From: Micromonospora sp. MH99
GTDB taxonomy: Bacteria > Actinomycetota > Actinomycetes > Mycobacteriales > Micromonosporaceae
Length of the DNA: 64,000 nt
Reading direction: 5' to 3'
NCBI RefSeq assembly: GCF_021442385.1
Contig: NZ_MUZA01000001.1
Location: forward strand, 186,001-250,000
Shown: one piece after another, positions 1-9,849 of the stretch
Position numbering within the stretch: the stretch's first letter is position 1
Layout of the letters: the number at the start of each line of letters is the position of its first letter
Position numbers and translations under genes: made by a program
Notes under the pieces: model-generated
Databases searched by the model: none
The model's input: only the letters and a program-made list of their open reading frames with translations
Told to the model about the DNA's origin: nothing

Positions 1-3000
1 ACCTGATGGTGATGGTGAACGGCACCGACCACGGGCAGCCGGTCAAGAACACCTTCTACACCTACGTGGGCACGCCGGCCTGGCACTACGCCGACGACGA
101 CGGCCTGGTCAAGCCGAAGCGCAAGACGTGGAGCCAGTTCCGGGGCTACGCGACTGTCGAGACCCGAACCGGCGACGCGCCGAACCAGACGCTGACCCGC
201 ACCACGTACCTGCGCGGCATGCACGGAGACCGCGCGACCATCTCGGGCGGCTCGCGGACCGTCCCGGTCGGCGCGTCGCTGGGCAGCGAGACGGTGTACG
301 ACGAGGACCAGTTCGCGGGCCTGGTCCGCGAGCAGGTGACCTACAACGGCGTCAGCACCAAGCCGGTCAGCAAGACCGTCAACGTGCCCTGGATGTCACC
401 CGCACTGGCCTCCCGCACGATCAACGGTGACACGGTCACCGCCCGGTTCACCCGGACGATGACCACCTACTCGGCCACCGCGCTCGGGGTGGACGGGGCC
501 AAGGGATGGCGCACCACCCGGTCGGAGTCCCGCTTCGACGACACCTACGGCACAACCACGTGGACCCAGGAGGACGGGGACACGGCGAAGACCGGCGACG
601 AGAAGTGCACCACGTACAGCTACAACCGCAACACCGCCACGAATCTCGTCGAGACCGTCAAGCAGACCACAGTCACGGCGCTGGCCTGCGGGGTGGCGCC
701 GGCCGGGCCCGACGACGTCATCTCGGACGAGCGGAGCTACTACGACGGCGCGACGAGTGTCGGCACCGCCCCGACCAAGGGGCTGGTGACCAAGGTGGAG
801 AGCCTGAAGGACTGGTCGAGCGCCAGCGGCACGGTCTGGCGGGTCAGCAGCGAGTCCGCCCATGACGCCTTCGGACGGCTGACCCGAAGCACCGACGACC
901 GGGGCAACGTCACCACGAAGGCGTACCTACCGGCTTCCGGTGGACCGCTGCGGAAGCTGACCACGACCACCGCGGACCCCAACGGCGGCAGTGGCTGGGT
1001 CAGCACCATCGAGTCGGAGCCGTACCGGGGTTCGCCGGTGCGTACCACCGATCCCAACGGGCGGGTCACCGACATCGAGTACGACGCCCTCGGCCGTACC
1101 GCACAGGTCTGGAAGATCGGCTGGGCGAAGGCCGACCACCCGAACAGCCCTTCGGCGCGATACGACTACACCTTCGCCGCGGCGCGGGACGCCTACCCCT
1201 ACACCACCAGCCGGACGTTGCACGCTGGCGGCGGGTACACCACGTCCTACCAGATCTTCGACGCGCTGCTACGGGCCCGACAGGTCCAGACGGCGGCCGT
1301 GGGCGGTGGTCGGGTCGTGACCGACACCCTGTACGACAAGGCCGGCCGGGCGGTCACCACCTACTCGGCCCACGCCGAACCGGGCACGCCGTCGGGCGCG
1401 CTCTGGTGGGAGCCGGAGTGGTCCGTTCCCGCGCTGACGAAGACCGTGTTCGACGGTGCCTCCCGGGCCACCGACCAGATCTTCTTCGGCACCGACGGGG
1501 TGACGAACCTGGTGGAGAAGTGGCGCACCACCACCGAGCACCTCGGTGACGCCACGACCGTCACTCCGCCGTCAGGAGGCGTACCGACCACGACCGTGGT
1601 GGACGCCCTGGGCCGTACCGTCGAACTGCGCCAGCTCGGGTCCAGCACCGTGACGACGCGTTACGCGTACGACAGCAAGGGCGAGCTGCGTACCGTCACC
1701 GATTCGCTGGGCAACGAGTGGCGGTACACGGTTGACATCCGGGGGCGCAAGACCGCCACCACCGATCCGGACAAGGGCACGAGCCTGAGCGAGTACAACG
1801 ACTACGGCGACCTGGTGAAGAGCACCGACGCCCGTGGTGAGGTGCTCGTCTACGAATACGACAAGCTCGGCCGCAAGATCGGCATGTACGACGACCTGAT
1901 CTCCGCCGGCACGAAGCGGGCCGAGTGGAAGTACGACCGGCTGTACACCGGTCAGACATTGCGGGGCCAGCTGGGCCAGAGCATCCGCTACGAGCCCGCG
2001 GGTTCGGCGAACGCCTACACCTACCGGGTGAACGGATACAACGACCGCTACCAGCCCACCGGTGCGCAGTACGTGGTTCCGGGCGTGGAAGGCACCGGCA
2101 TCGCCGGAACGTACAACTACGGCTTCGGCTACTCGCCCTACACGGGCGACCCGACCTCTGTGACGCTGCCCGGCGCCAACGGGTTGACCACCGAGACGGT
2201 GACCACCCGGTACGACGCCACGACAGGTCTGCCCAGCGGACTGGACACCAACCTGATCAACGTGGGCGCCTACGTGATCGGCCAGCAGTACACCGCCTAC
2301 GGCGAGCCGACGGTCACCACGCGGAAGATCAACGGCGGGGTGTATGTCGAGGACGCGGCGTACTACGACCTGACCACCCGCCGGCTCGAGCGGTACAAGG
2401 TGCAGCCCGAGACGGCAGCCGGAACGGTGCAGGACACCAGCTATGGCTACGACGCCGCCGGGAACATCCTCGCGGTCGCGGACGCGCCGCAGGTGGGTTC
2501 GGCGGACAGCCAGTGCTTCGGCTACGACTCGCTGCGCCGGTTGACCTCGGCGTGGTCGCCGAAGGCCGGGGTCGCCTGCGCGACGGCGCCTTCGACGGCG
2601 AACCTGGGTGGCCCGGCCCCGTACTGGCACGAGTGGAAGATCGACGACATCGGCAACCGTCGTACCGAGACCGTGCACACCGCGGGCGGTGACACGGTCC
2701 GCACCTACGGGGTGCCCGCCAGCGGCAAGGACCAGGTCCGCCCGCACGGACTGGATTCGGTGAGTACTGCCATCAACGCCGGCGCCGCGGTGACGACCCG
2801 GTACGGATACGACAGCACCGGCAACATGACCTGTCGCCCGACGGGTACCACCGCCAACACCTGCGACGCGGCCTACACCAACTCCCAGGCGTTGAGCTGG
2901 AACAGCGAGGGCAAGCTGGCCAGCGTGAGCGCTGCTGGTCAGTCCGTCGAGTCGAACGTGTACGACGTCGACGGCAACCGGCTCGTCCGCCGGGACGCCA

Positions 3001-4238
3001 CCGGCACCACCCTCTACCTGCCTGGCCAGGAGATCCGGCGGGCCAGCAACTCGACGACGTCCGCCGTCCGGTACTACACGTTCAGCGGTCGGACCGTGGC
3101 CAGCCGGGACCCCAACGGGCTGACCTGGCTCTACTCCGATCATCAGGGCACTCAGCAGGTCAGCGTCGACGTGCTCAGCCAGCAGGTCTCCGTCCGGCGG
3201 CAGACCCCCTACGGCGATCCCCGTGGCAGCCAGCCACAGTGGCGCAACTCGAAGGGTTTCGTCGGCGGCGACAAGGATCCGACCGGCATGACCCACATCG
3301 GCGCCCGCGACTACGATCCCGGCCTCGGCCGCTTCGTGTCGGTGGACCCGGTCCAGGACCTCAAGGACCCGCAGCAGTTCCACGCCTACGCGTACGCGAA
3401 CAACTCGCCGGTGACGGCCTCCGACCCGACGGGCACCATCCCGGAGGGCGTCTCGATGCAGGAGTACCAGCAGGACATCCTGCACGACGTCGAGAACCGC
3501 AGGCAGCTGTTCAACGATCCGGTGCGCAACGGCTGGGGTGGACGTCGCCCGCCGAGCCTGACCAAGACGAAGGATTGGGAGCAGAAGTACAAGAAGGTGG
3601 TCGGCGCCACGTGGTGGAAGAACCCGAGTGGCCCGGCGGCCTGGATGCTGATGGCCGTCGAGTCGGCCCAGGAGGCCGACATCGACCCGCGGTGGCTGCT
3701 CGCGGTGCTGATGGCCGAGGTGGGCAACTCGGAGAAGTACGCGTCGATCGACCAGAACGTCCAAGCGGCCAGCGTGGTGGCCGACAAGCTGGGCATCTAC
3801 GGCCCGCTGAAGCAGCTCGTGGGCAACGTGACGGGCTTCAAGAAGGGCGAACAGGCGAACCCTCCGTCGATCGGTTGGGGCAACATCCAGCAGGACGCGT
3901 TCGAGAGCACCAAGGTGAACCACCCGGAGGCGTTGGGAGACGTCGACTGGTCCTCGCTCATCTGGCACAACGACCTCTCCATCAAGGTGACGGCGTACCG
4001 GCTGAAGGACACCACGGCCGTGGCGGAGCGGACGGCCACCGTGGGCATGAAGCAGCGATGGACGCCCCAGCAGGTGGGCGCCGGGATCTACAACGTCGGG
4101 GAAGTCAACTACAACGAAGCCGTGCGGCAGAATGGCGATCTGGGCCCACGCGGCAAGGTCTATGCCACGACCATCGGTCGCTACTATTGGACGGCTGATC
4201 AGATGGTCTGTCACTCCGGAGTGTTCACGTGTTCCTGA
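1..4238 (+). CDS. RHS/YD-repeat polymorphic toxin, 5' end outside window
   Basis: The reading frame is open at the left edge, so the N-terminus is missing; about 1410 residues are visible. YD repeats (YDALGRT, YEYDKLGRK, YGYDSTGN) run through the first 1000 residues. An RHS core follows at about 1030-1140 (YSDHQGT, GARDYDPGLGRFVSVDP, YAYANNSP, SDPTG). After DPTG the sequence becomes unique, the usual point where the polymorphic toxin domain begins. That 270-residue tail resembles lytic transglycosylases/goose-type lysozymes: a helix with Glu (LMAEVGN, about 1234), SIGWGNIQQ (about 1289) and YNVGEVNY (about 1362). RHS shells are known to encapsulate C-terminal toxins. A murein-cleaving activity is my inference. 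The downstream lipoprotein gene overlaps its stop by 10 bases. Confidence 0.88.
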   Translation, partial: LMVMVNGTDHGQPVKNTFYTYVGTPAWHYADDDGLVKPKRKTWSQFRGYATVETRTGDAPNQTLTRTTYLRGMHGDRATISGGSRTVPVGASLGSETVYDEDQFAGLVREQVTYNGVSTKPVSKTVNVPWMSPALASRTINGDTVTARFTRTMTTYSATALGVDGAKGWRTTRSESRFDDTYGTTTWTQEDGDTAKTGDEKCTTYSYNRNTATNLVETVKQTTVTALACGVAPAGPDDVISDERSYYDGATSVGTAPTKGLVTKVESLKDWSSASGTVWRVSSESAHDAFGRLTRSTDDRGNVTTKAYLPASGGPLRKLTTTTADPNGGSGWVSTIESEPYRGSPVRTTDPNGRVTDIEYDALGRTAQVWKIGWAKADHPNSPSARYDYTFAAARDAYPYTTSRTLHAGGGYTTSYQIFDALLRARQVQTAAVGGGRVVTDTLYDKAGRAVTTYSAHAEPGTPSGALWWEPEWSVPALTKTVFDGASRATDQIFFGTDGVTNLVEKWRTTTEHLGDATTVTPPSGGVPTTTVVDALGRTVELRQLGSSTVTTRYAYDSKGELRTVTDSLGNEWRYTVDIRGRKTATTDPDKGTSLSEYNDYGDLVKSTDARGEVLVYEYDKLGRKIGMYDDLISAGTKRAEWKYDRLYTGQTLRGQLGQSIRYEPAGSANAYTYRVNGYNDRYQPTGAQYVVPGVEGTGIAGTYNYGFGYSPYTGDPTSVTLPGANGLTTETVTTRYDATTGLPSGLDTNLINVGAYVIGQQYTAYGEPTVTTRKINGGVYVEDAAYYDLTTRRLERYKVQPETAAGTVQDTSYGYDAAGNILAVADAPQVGSADSQCFGYDSLRRLTSAWSPKAGVACATAPSTANLGGPAPYWHEWKIDDIGNRRTETVHTAGGDTVRTYGVPASGKDQVRPHGLDSVSTAINAGAAVTTRYGYDSTGNMTCRPTGTTANTCDAAYTNSQALSWNSEGKLASVSAAGQSVESNVYDVDGNRLVRRDATGTTLYLPGQEIRRASNSTTSAVRYYTFSGRTVASRDPNGLTWLYSDHQGTQQVSVDVLSQQVSVRRQTPYGDPRGSQPQWRNSKGFVGGDKDPTGMTHIGARDYDPGLGRFVSVDPVQDLKDPQQFHAYAYANNSPVTASDPTGTIPEGVSMQEYQQDILHDVENRRQLFNDPVRNGWGGRRPPSLTKTKDWEQKYKKVVGATWWKNPSGPAAWMLMAVESAQEADIDPRWLLAVLMAEVGNSEKYASIDQNVQAASVVADKLGIYGPLKQLVGNVTGFKKGEQANPPSIGWGNIQQDAFESTKVNHPEALGDVDWSSLIWHNDLSIKVTAYRLKDTTAVAERTATVGMKQRWTPQQVGAGIYNVGEVNYNEAVRQNGDLGPRGKVYATTIGRYYWTADQMVCHSGVFTCS

Positions 4239-4693
4239 CGTCGGTGCCCCGCCGGACCCTGATCGTGGTGACGGCCGTGTTGCTGGCCGTCGGCGCGGCG
4301 GGCTGCGGCGACGGCAATGAGACCCAGCGGTACGCCGATCGCGTGCGGGTAGAGGGCTTCACGTTGGTCAAGTCGGCGTACGCGAACGGCGAAGGTCGGT
4401 CCTACCTGGGGCCGGCCGGCGAAGGGGCTCCGCCGGTCACCGCCCCCGGGCTCACCCTGAGCTCGGGCGGCACGGACACGTCGTACCTGTTCTACGACTA
4501 CCTGGCCACCGGCCGGGGCACCGACTCGGACACGGGCACCTGCTCGGTGACGGTGTACGAGATCCGGGACCGGGCCAAGGCCGTGGACTACCTCGACGAC
4601 GACCTGAACAGCAGCCAGCAGCAGGCGGTCCGGGACGGCACGTCGCGGATCGTACGGATCGACGTGCTCTGCGACGCGCAGGCTGACACGTGA
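4229..4693 (+). CDS. small lipoprotein, candidate immunity protein of the upstream RHS toxin
   Basis: 154 residues, GTG start inside the last codons of the RHS gene, so the two are translationally linked. The N-terminus has arginine, a hydrophobic stretch (LIVVTAVLLAVGAAGC) and a lipobox ending in GC, so the mature protein should be anchored outside the membrane. The rest has no family I recognise; two further Cys (TCSV and VLCD) could form a disulfide. Immunity proteins normally lie immediately 3' of the toxin, and one that blocks a murein-cleaving toxin would need to act outside the membrane, as a lipoprotein would. That role is inferred from position and topology only. A strong terminator follows four bases after the stop. 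Confidence 0.8.
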   Translation: MFLTSVPRRTLIVVTAVLLAVGAAGCGDGNETQRYADRVRVEGFTLVKSAYANGEGRSYLGPAGEGAPPVTAPGLTLSSGGTDTSYLFYDYLATGRGTDSDTGTCSVTVYEIRDRAKAVDYLDDDLNSSQQQAVRDGTSRIVRIDVLCDAQADT

Positions 4694-4696
4694 GTC

Positions 4697-4730
4697 GGTG
4701 CGGGCCGGCGGCTCTTCGCCGGCCCGCACC
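4697..4730. terminator. bidirectional terminator hairpin
   Basis: Perfect 14-bp inverted repeat, GGTGCGGGCCGGCG with its complement, and a 6-base loop. It lies between the convergent ends of the lipoprotein gene (stop at 4693) and the GH2 gene (stop at 4758), so it can serve both. Confidence 0.8.
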
Positions 4731-4757
4731 GATTCGTCGGAGCACGGTCCGTCGCGG

Positions 4758-7112
4758 TCAGGGGGCCCAGGGGGCGGCGATGTTCCAGGTGCTGTCGGCC
4801 GCCCAGAGGGTGGGGCTGTTGTAGGCGTCGCCGCCCGTGCCGTTGCTGAGCCAGACCTCCGAGTTGTAGTGCCGGAGGTACTTGCCCCGGAAGTTGTACG
4901 ACTCCAGCGATACGCCGCTTCCGGTCAGCCCCACGCGGGCGCACCAGGTGGCGTCGGCCCGCAGGAGCGCTGACCCGTCGTTCGGCGAGTTGCGGACCCG
5001 GGAGTCCTGGTGCCGCAGGTACTGACCGGGATAGTTGACCGACTCGAAGGAGTAGCAGGCGCCGTCGGCCAGGCCGGGCCGGATGGTGTACGTCGCGTCG
5101 TTCTTGAGCAGCGCCGAGCTGCCCGCGTCGACCACCTCCGTGTACGCCAGGCCGTTCTGGTGCCGCAGGTACCGGTTGGTGTAGCCGGGAGTGGTGACCT
5201 GCAGGGAACGCCGGGTGTTGACCGGCAGCGCGACGGGTGCGGAGCTGCCGATCGTCCGGGAGGCGTTGATGAGTGCGGTGTTGGCCGCGCGGACGCGGGC
5301 CTGGTCCATCTTGACCACCCGCCGGTCGTACGTGAGGAAGCCGTTCAACTCCCCCTCCTGGTCGGCGATCTCGGTGTAGATCGAGGCGCTGAGTCCCTTG
5401 CCGAGCATCAGGTTCTGCGCACCCTCCACCAGCCCCACGTACCGGTCGGTGAGCGCGGCGGAGGTGGGCTGCCACTCGTAGGCGAAGAACTGCCCGTTCG
5501 GGCTGTACTCGTGGCCCGGGGTGTGCAGGCCCAGGCCGCCGAACTCGCCGAGCACCGCGATCCGGCTACTCGATGGCGAGGGGGAGTCCGGGCCCAGGTA
5601 CACGTGCCAGTCGTCGATGTCGCCGTTGCCGGGGTCACCGAGGGACTGGCAGCAGTTGTGCCCGCTGTGCGGGTTGACCAGCCGGGTGGGGTCCTGATTC
5701 TTGATGTTCTGCGCCACGCGGCGGGTGTCGGCCAGGGTGCGCTCGCCCCAGCCCTCGTTGTAGGGCGTGTAGGCGACGACCGCGGGGGAGCTGCGGTGCT
5801 CGTCGACGATCTCGCGTGCCTCGCTCTCGAACTGCGCCTGCTGGGCGTCGGTGGGGTCGATGTTCTGCGCGGTCAGCGACGGGATGTCCTGCCAGACAAG
5901 CAGGCCGAGCCGGTCGGCGTGATAGAACCAGCGCTGCGGTTCGACCTTGATGTGCTTGCGCACCATGTTGAAGCCCAGGTCCTTGTGCTTCTGCAGGTCG
6001 AAGGCGAGGGCGGCGTCGGTCGGCGCGGTGTACAGGCCGTCCGGCCAGAAGCCCTGGTCGAGGGTGCCGACCTGGAAGACGAACTGGCCGTTGAGCTTCG
6101 GTCGCAGCACCCCGTTGACCATGCCGGTGGTGATCTCGCGCATTCCGAAGTAGTGGAGGGTCTGGTCGACAGTCGCGCCGCCGGCGTTGCGCAGGCGGAT
6201 CCGCAGGTTGTAGAGGAACGGATCGTCGGGTGACCAGCGGCGGGCGTTGGGCACCGGGACGCTGAAGTCGGTGAAGCCGCCGGTGGCGGAGCCGACGACG
6301 GTGGCGCCGTCGAGCGCCTCGGCGAGCACGCTGTGCCCGCTCACGTCGCCCCGGGTGAAGACCCGGACCCGCAGGGTGTTGGTGCTCAGGTTCGGGTAGA
6401 CGTCCACGCTGCTGATCGACGCCGCCGGAACCGGCTCCATCCACACCGTCTGCCAGATACCGGAGCTGGGCGTGTAGAAGATCCCGCCGGGCTGCTTGGT
6501 CTGCTTGCCGATCGGGGGCAGGCTGCCGTTCTGCCGGGTGTCGGTGGGATCCCACACCTTCACCACGATCTCGTTCGCGCCGCCGTTGAGTTGCGCTGTC
6601 ACGTCGAAGGTGAAGGCGTCGTAGCCGCCGGTGTGCGCGCCGACCCGTACGCCGTTGACCCAGACCGTGCTCTGCCAGTCCACCGCGCCGAAGTGCAGCA
6701 GCGTCCGCCGGCCCGACCAGTTGGGCGGGACGGTGACGGTGCGTCGGTAGAACAGGTAGTTGCGGTTGTCGTTGGCGGCCCGCTGGACACCGGAGAGTGC
6801 GCTCTCGACGGGGAACGGCACGTTGACCCGCTCGGGCAGATCGGTGTTGAACTGCGGGGCGTCGTCGGTGCCGGACTGGCGCAGCTGCCACTCCCCGTTC
6901 AGGTTTAGCCAGTCCGGTCGCGTCATCTGTGGTCGTGGGTACTCCGGCAGGGGCGTCCCGGCCAGCGCCTGGCTGGTCCACGGGGTGGTCAGTGGCGGCG
7001 TCTTGGCCGGGGCGGCCCGCCCCGGTCGGGCCGGTGCGGCGAACACGCCGACGACGAGGGCGAGGATGAGCAGTAGGGGCAGGGCGGGGCGGACGGGGAC
7101 CTGACGTGTCAT
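4758..7112 (-). CDS. secreted glycoside hydrolase family 2 with AbfB (CBM42-like) module
   Basis: 784 residues from the ATG at 7112, chosen because a signal peptide follows directly (ALPLLLILALVVGVFAAPARPGRAA). Longer upstream frames would bury it. Domains in order: GH2 sugar-binding jelly roll (about 50-220), immunoglobulin-like domain, TIM barrel with NEGW (acid/base Glu, about 450) and GEFGG (nucleophile, about 521), then an AbfB beta-trefoil (about 636-784) with repeated YLRHxN/D motifs. Family GH2 covers beta-galactosidase, glucuronidase and mannosidase activities; the sequence alone does not decide. AbfB modules usually bind arabinofuranosyl side chains, suggesting hemicellulose or arabinan substrates. 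Exported by Sec. The promoter and a LacI-like palindrome lie at 7268-7303. Confidence 0.9.
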   Translation of the reverse strand: MTRQVPVRPALPLLLILALVVGVFAAPARPGRAAPAKTPPLTTPWTSQALAGTPLPEYPRPQMTRPDWLNLNGEWQLRQSGTDDAPQFNTDLPERVNVPFPVESALSGVQRAANDNRNYLFYRRTVTVPPNWSGRRTLLHFGAVDWQSTVWVNGVRVGAHTGGYDAFTFDVTAQLNGGANEIVVKVWDPTDTRQNGSLPPIGKQTKQPGGIFYTPSSGIWQTVWMEPVPAASISSVDVYPNLSTNTLRVRVFTRGDVSGHSVLAEALDGATVVGSATGGFTDFSVPVPNARRWSPDDPFLYNLRIRLRNAGGATVDQTLHYFGMREITTGMVNGVLRPKLNGQFVFQVGTLDQGFWPDGLYTAPTDAALAFDLQKHKDLGFNMVRKHIKVEPQRWFYHADRLGLLVWQDIPSLTAQNIDPTDAQQAQFESEAREIVDEHRSSPAVVAYTPYNEGWGERTLADTRRVAQNIKNQDPTRLVNPHSGHNCCQSLGDPGNGDIDDWHVYLGPDSPSPSSSRIAVLGEFGGLGLHTPGHEYSPNGQFFAYEWQPTSAALTDRYVGLVEGAQNLMLGKGLSASIYTEIADQEGELNGFLTYDRRVVKMDQARVRAANTALINASRTIGSSAPVALPVNTRRSLQVTTPGYTNRYLRHQNGLAYTEVVDAGSSALLKNDATYTIRPGLADGACYSFESVNYPGQYLRHQDSRVRNSPNDGSALLRADATWCARVGLTGSGVSLESYNFRGKYLRHYNSEVWLSNGTGGDAYNSPTLWAADSTWNIAAPWAP

Positions 7113-7267
7113 GCCGTCTCCGAGGGGCGGGTCGCCGCGGGCCGTGCAGCTGAGCCCGCAGCGCGCGGGCGGTGGGCATCGGGTGGCTTCTCGAACGCGG
7201 ACGGCGGATGTCGGCGGGATTCCCACCCACAGGCAATGGTGATCCGATCGACATCCATCACCACCCG

Positions 7268-7303
7268 TACAACGTTATAGAGGCACCTCGACCACTCCGT
7301 CAA
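7268..7303 (-). promoter_or_regulatory. GH2 promoter with LacI-like palindrome over the -10
   Basis: Reading the minus strand: -35 TTGACG (7303-7298), 18-base spacer, -10 TATAAC (7279-7274). A 12-bp near-palindrome with a central CG, TATAACGTTGTA (7279-7268), overlaps the -10. The geometry suits repression by a LacI-family sugar regulator. The predicted transcript start is near 7267, leaving a leader of about 155 bases before the ATG at 7112. Seen directly; binding is inferred. Confidence 0.5.
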
Positions 7304-7370
7304 TTGCCGGGCGTCAATGCCGGAGCCGGGGCAGGAGCCGGACCGGGCGTGACCGGTACTTCGGGGCACC

Positions 7371-9644
7371 TCAGCGCAGCGCGGCGAGCTTGGCCTCGAT
7401 CGCGCCGGTGCCGGCCTCCCGCAGGGACACGAGGATGTCCAGCGCCTGCTGCCAGGCCACGCGGGCCGGGCCGGCGTCGCCTGCGGCGAGGTGAGCGTCG
7501 CCGAGGCTCACCAACGCATCCGCCTCCAACCGTCGATGACCGATCTCGCGACGCAGGCGGACGGCGTGCTCGTGGCAGGTGACCGCCTCCGTGAACGCGT
7601 CGAGCTGCAGGTGGGCGTGCCCGAGACTGGCCCACGTGATCGCCTGGCCGAGGACGTTGTCGACAGACGTGAACAGGGCCAGTGCCTGATCGCAGCTCTC
7701 GATCGCGGCGTGGTGGTCGCCGAGCTGACCGTGCGACCAGCCGACCGCGTTCAGCGCGAAGGCCTGGCCGGTGACGTGTCCGGCCTGCCGGTGCAGGCGC
7801 AGCGCCTCCAGGGCGTGGGCGAGGGCCTGCTCGGGATGCCCGGTCCGGTCATGGATCCACCCGAGGTTGAGCTCGACCCGGGCCTGCCCGGCGAGGTCGC
7901 CCAGCCGCCGGTACCTGTCGTACGCCAGCTCCAGGTGGCGCTGCGCGTCGGCGTACTGCGCAAGCGCGATGTCGGCGAAGCCGAGCACCCCGTGGGCGTA
8001 CGCCTCGGCCCGGTCGTCGGCCAGCCGGACGGCCGCCGACAGCGCCGCCCGCAGGCTGCTGGTCCAGTCCTGGAAGTAGCCGCGCTGGTTGAGGTAGGTG
8101 GTGATCGCCCAGGCGAGGTGACACGTGTGGCGGTCGAATCCGTGGTCGCTCGCCAGCCGCAGGGCCGAGAGCAGCACCGGGTGCTCGTCGGTGAACCACC
8201 ACGTCGCGGCATCGCGATCGGCCAGCGCCACCGGCGCGACCCCGGGCCCGGGCGGGTCGATCGGCAGCCGGTCCCGCTGCGGATAGAGCAGCTCGTCGGC
8301 GGCGTACGCGACGGACAGGTAGTGGTCGAGCAGGCGGGACCGGGCGGCGTGACGACTCGCCTCGCTGTCCTCGGCCGCCGCCAGCTCGGCGGCGTACGCG
8401 CGGAGCAGATCGTGGTACGTGAACCGTCCTGGGCGGTGCTCGGTGAGCAGGTGGGCCCGAGTCAGCTCGGCCAGGTGGCGGTGGGCCTGCGCGAGCGTGA
8501 TCCCCGCGATGCTGGCCGCCGCCGCGACGGCGAAGTCCGGGCCCGGATGGACGCTCAGCAGACGGAACAGCCGGGCGGTGGGCTCATCGAGGGTCCGGTA
8601 CGACCACGACATGACCAGCCGCAGGTCGGTGACCGGTTCGCCGCCGTCGAAGGCATCCAGGCGCCCGGCCACCTGGCGCAGACTGGCCGCCAGGTCCATC
8701 AGTCGGAATCCACTGTGGATGGCTGCCCGGGCGGCGACGACGGACAGCGCCAGGGGCAGCCCGGCGGAGGCGCTGACGATGGCGTCCACGGCCTCGGGCT
8801 CTGCGGTGACGCGCTCCGCGCCGAGGCGTCGGGTCAGCAGTTCGCGGGAGTCGGCCCCGGACATGACGTCCAGGGTGATCGGATGAGCGCCGTTCACACT
8901 GACCAGACCCAGGAACTGGTCCCGACTGGTGACGAGGACGAAGCAGCCCGGAGCGCCCGGCAGCAGCTGGCGTACCTGGTCGGCATCGCCGGCGTTGTCG
9001 AGGACCACCAGCACCCGCCGGCCGCCCAGCAGACTGCGATATCGAGCGACCTGCTCATCCAACGCCGTCGGCGGACGGGCGTCCGGTCCCGCGAGAGCGT
9101 TGACGAATCCGGCGAGCGCCGTGCTCGGGCTGACCGGGACGCCACCCGGGTCGAAGCCGCGAAGGTTGACGTAGAGCTGGCCGTCGGGAAACTGCGCGGC
9201 GACGCGATGAGCCCAGTGCACCGCGAGCGCGGTCTTGCCCACCCCGGCGGTGCCGGAGACGATCGCGAGACCCATCGCGGTCGGCTGATCCGCCGCTCGG
9301 GCCAGAATCCCGTCGAGGCGGGCCAGCGCATCGGCGCGGCCGACGAAGCCGAAGCCGTCCGCCGGCAACTGCGCCGGAACGCCGCTGGTGGCGGCAGGGG
9401 TCGGCGTACCGGAGAGGAACCGGTCCCGTCGGACCCCGCGCAGGCCGAAGGCGTCGGCCAGCAGCAGCATCGTCGCGGGTCGCGGTCGCGCGATCCGTCC
9501 CGCCTCAAGGTCCCGGAGATGCCGGACCGACAGCCCTGTCTTCGCGGCCAGATCCTCCTGCGTCAGCGCGCTGTGACGCCGAAGCTCCTGTACGGCCTCC
9601 CCGAACACGGGGGTCACGGTATCGACGGTGTTCAGTGCGGGCAA
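7371..9644 (-). CDS. XRE HTH / NB-ARC / TPR transcriptional regulator
   Basis: 757 residues. An XRE helix-turn-helix occupies about 10-75 (ALTQEDLAAKTGLSVRHLRDLE). An NB-ARC type ATPase follows with P-loop GTAGVGKTAL (about 135), a Walker B-like VLVVLDNAGD and LVTSRDQ. A winged-helix stretch comes next, and TPR helices fill about 500-757. This architecture is common in actinomycete STAND regulators, where nucleotide-dependent oligomerisation is triggered by a ligand sensed by the repeats. The ligand is unknown. It is transcribed away from the LamG gene across a 205-bp gap, so it may control that gene; this is inferred from layout only. Confidence 0.88.
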   Translation of the reverse strand: MPALNTVDTVTPVFGEAVQELRRHSALTQEDLAAKTGLSVRHLRDLEAGRIARPRPATMLLLADAFGLRGVRRDRFLSGTPTPAATSGVPAQLPADGFGFVGRADALARLDGILARAADQPTAMGLAIVSGTAGVGKTALAVHWAHRVAAQFPDGQLYVNLRGFDPGGVPVSPSTALAGFVNALAGPDARPPTALDEQVARYRSLLGGRRVLVVLDNAGDADQVRQLLPGAPGCFVLVTSRDQFLGLVSVNGAHPITLDVMSGADSRELLTRRLGAERVTAEPEAVDAIVSASAGLPLALSVVAARAAIHSGFRLMDLAASLRQVAGRLDAFDGGEPVTDLRLVMSWSYRTLDEPTARLFRLLSVHPGPDFAVAAAASIAGITLAQAHRHLAELTRAHLLTEHRPGRFTYHDLLRAYAAELAAAEDSEASRHAARSRLLDHYLSVAYAADELLYPQRDRLPIDPPGPGVAPVALADRDAATWWFTDEHPVLLSALRLASDHGFDRHTCHLAWAITTYLNQRGYFQDWTSSLRAALSAAVRLADDRAEAYAHGVLGFADIALAQYADAQRHLELAYDRYRRLGDLAGQARVELNLGWIHDRTGHPEQALAHALEALRLHRQAGHVTGQAFALNAVGWSHGQLGDHHAAIESCDQALALFTSVDNVLGQAITWASLGHAHLQLDAFTEAVTCHEHAVRLRREIGHRRLEADALVSLGDAHLAAGDAGPARVAWQQALDILVSLREAGTGAIEAKLAALR

Positions 9645-9849
9645 TCGGCCATACGACGCATGTGATCGGTCGGTGGTGACAGCGGAGCTGCCGGAGGAGG
9701 TCCGCGATCGCCGTCACGGTCGGTCGTGCGCGCCTCTCGTATGGACGATCTCGCCCGATTCGAGATCACCCACCGTGGTCGATGTGGACACCCCCTCGTT
9801 TGAGCCCTACAGTCTCGCCACCGGTTCACGTTCAATCACGGGGGTTGAG

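Noticed and set aside
1572..4214. 880-codon minus-strand open frame opposite the RHS gene
   Set aside because: Its composition (Val, Arg, Gly, His rich, no domain) is that of an antisense shadow of a GC-rich gene. The plus strand carries clear YD repeats and the RHS core.
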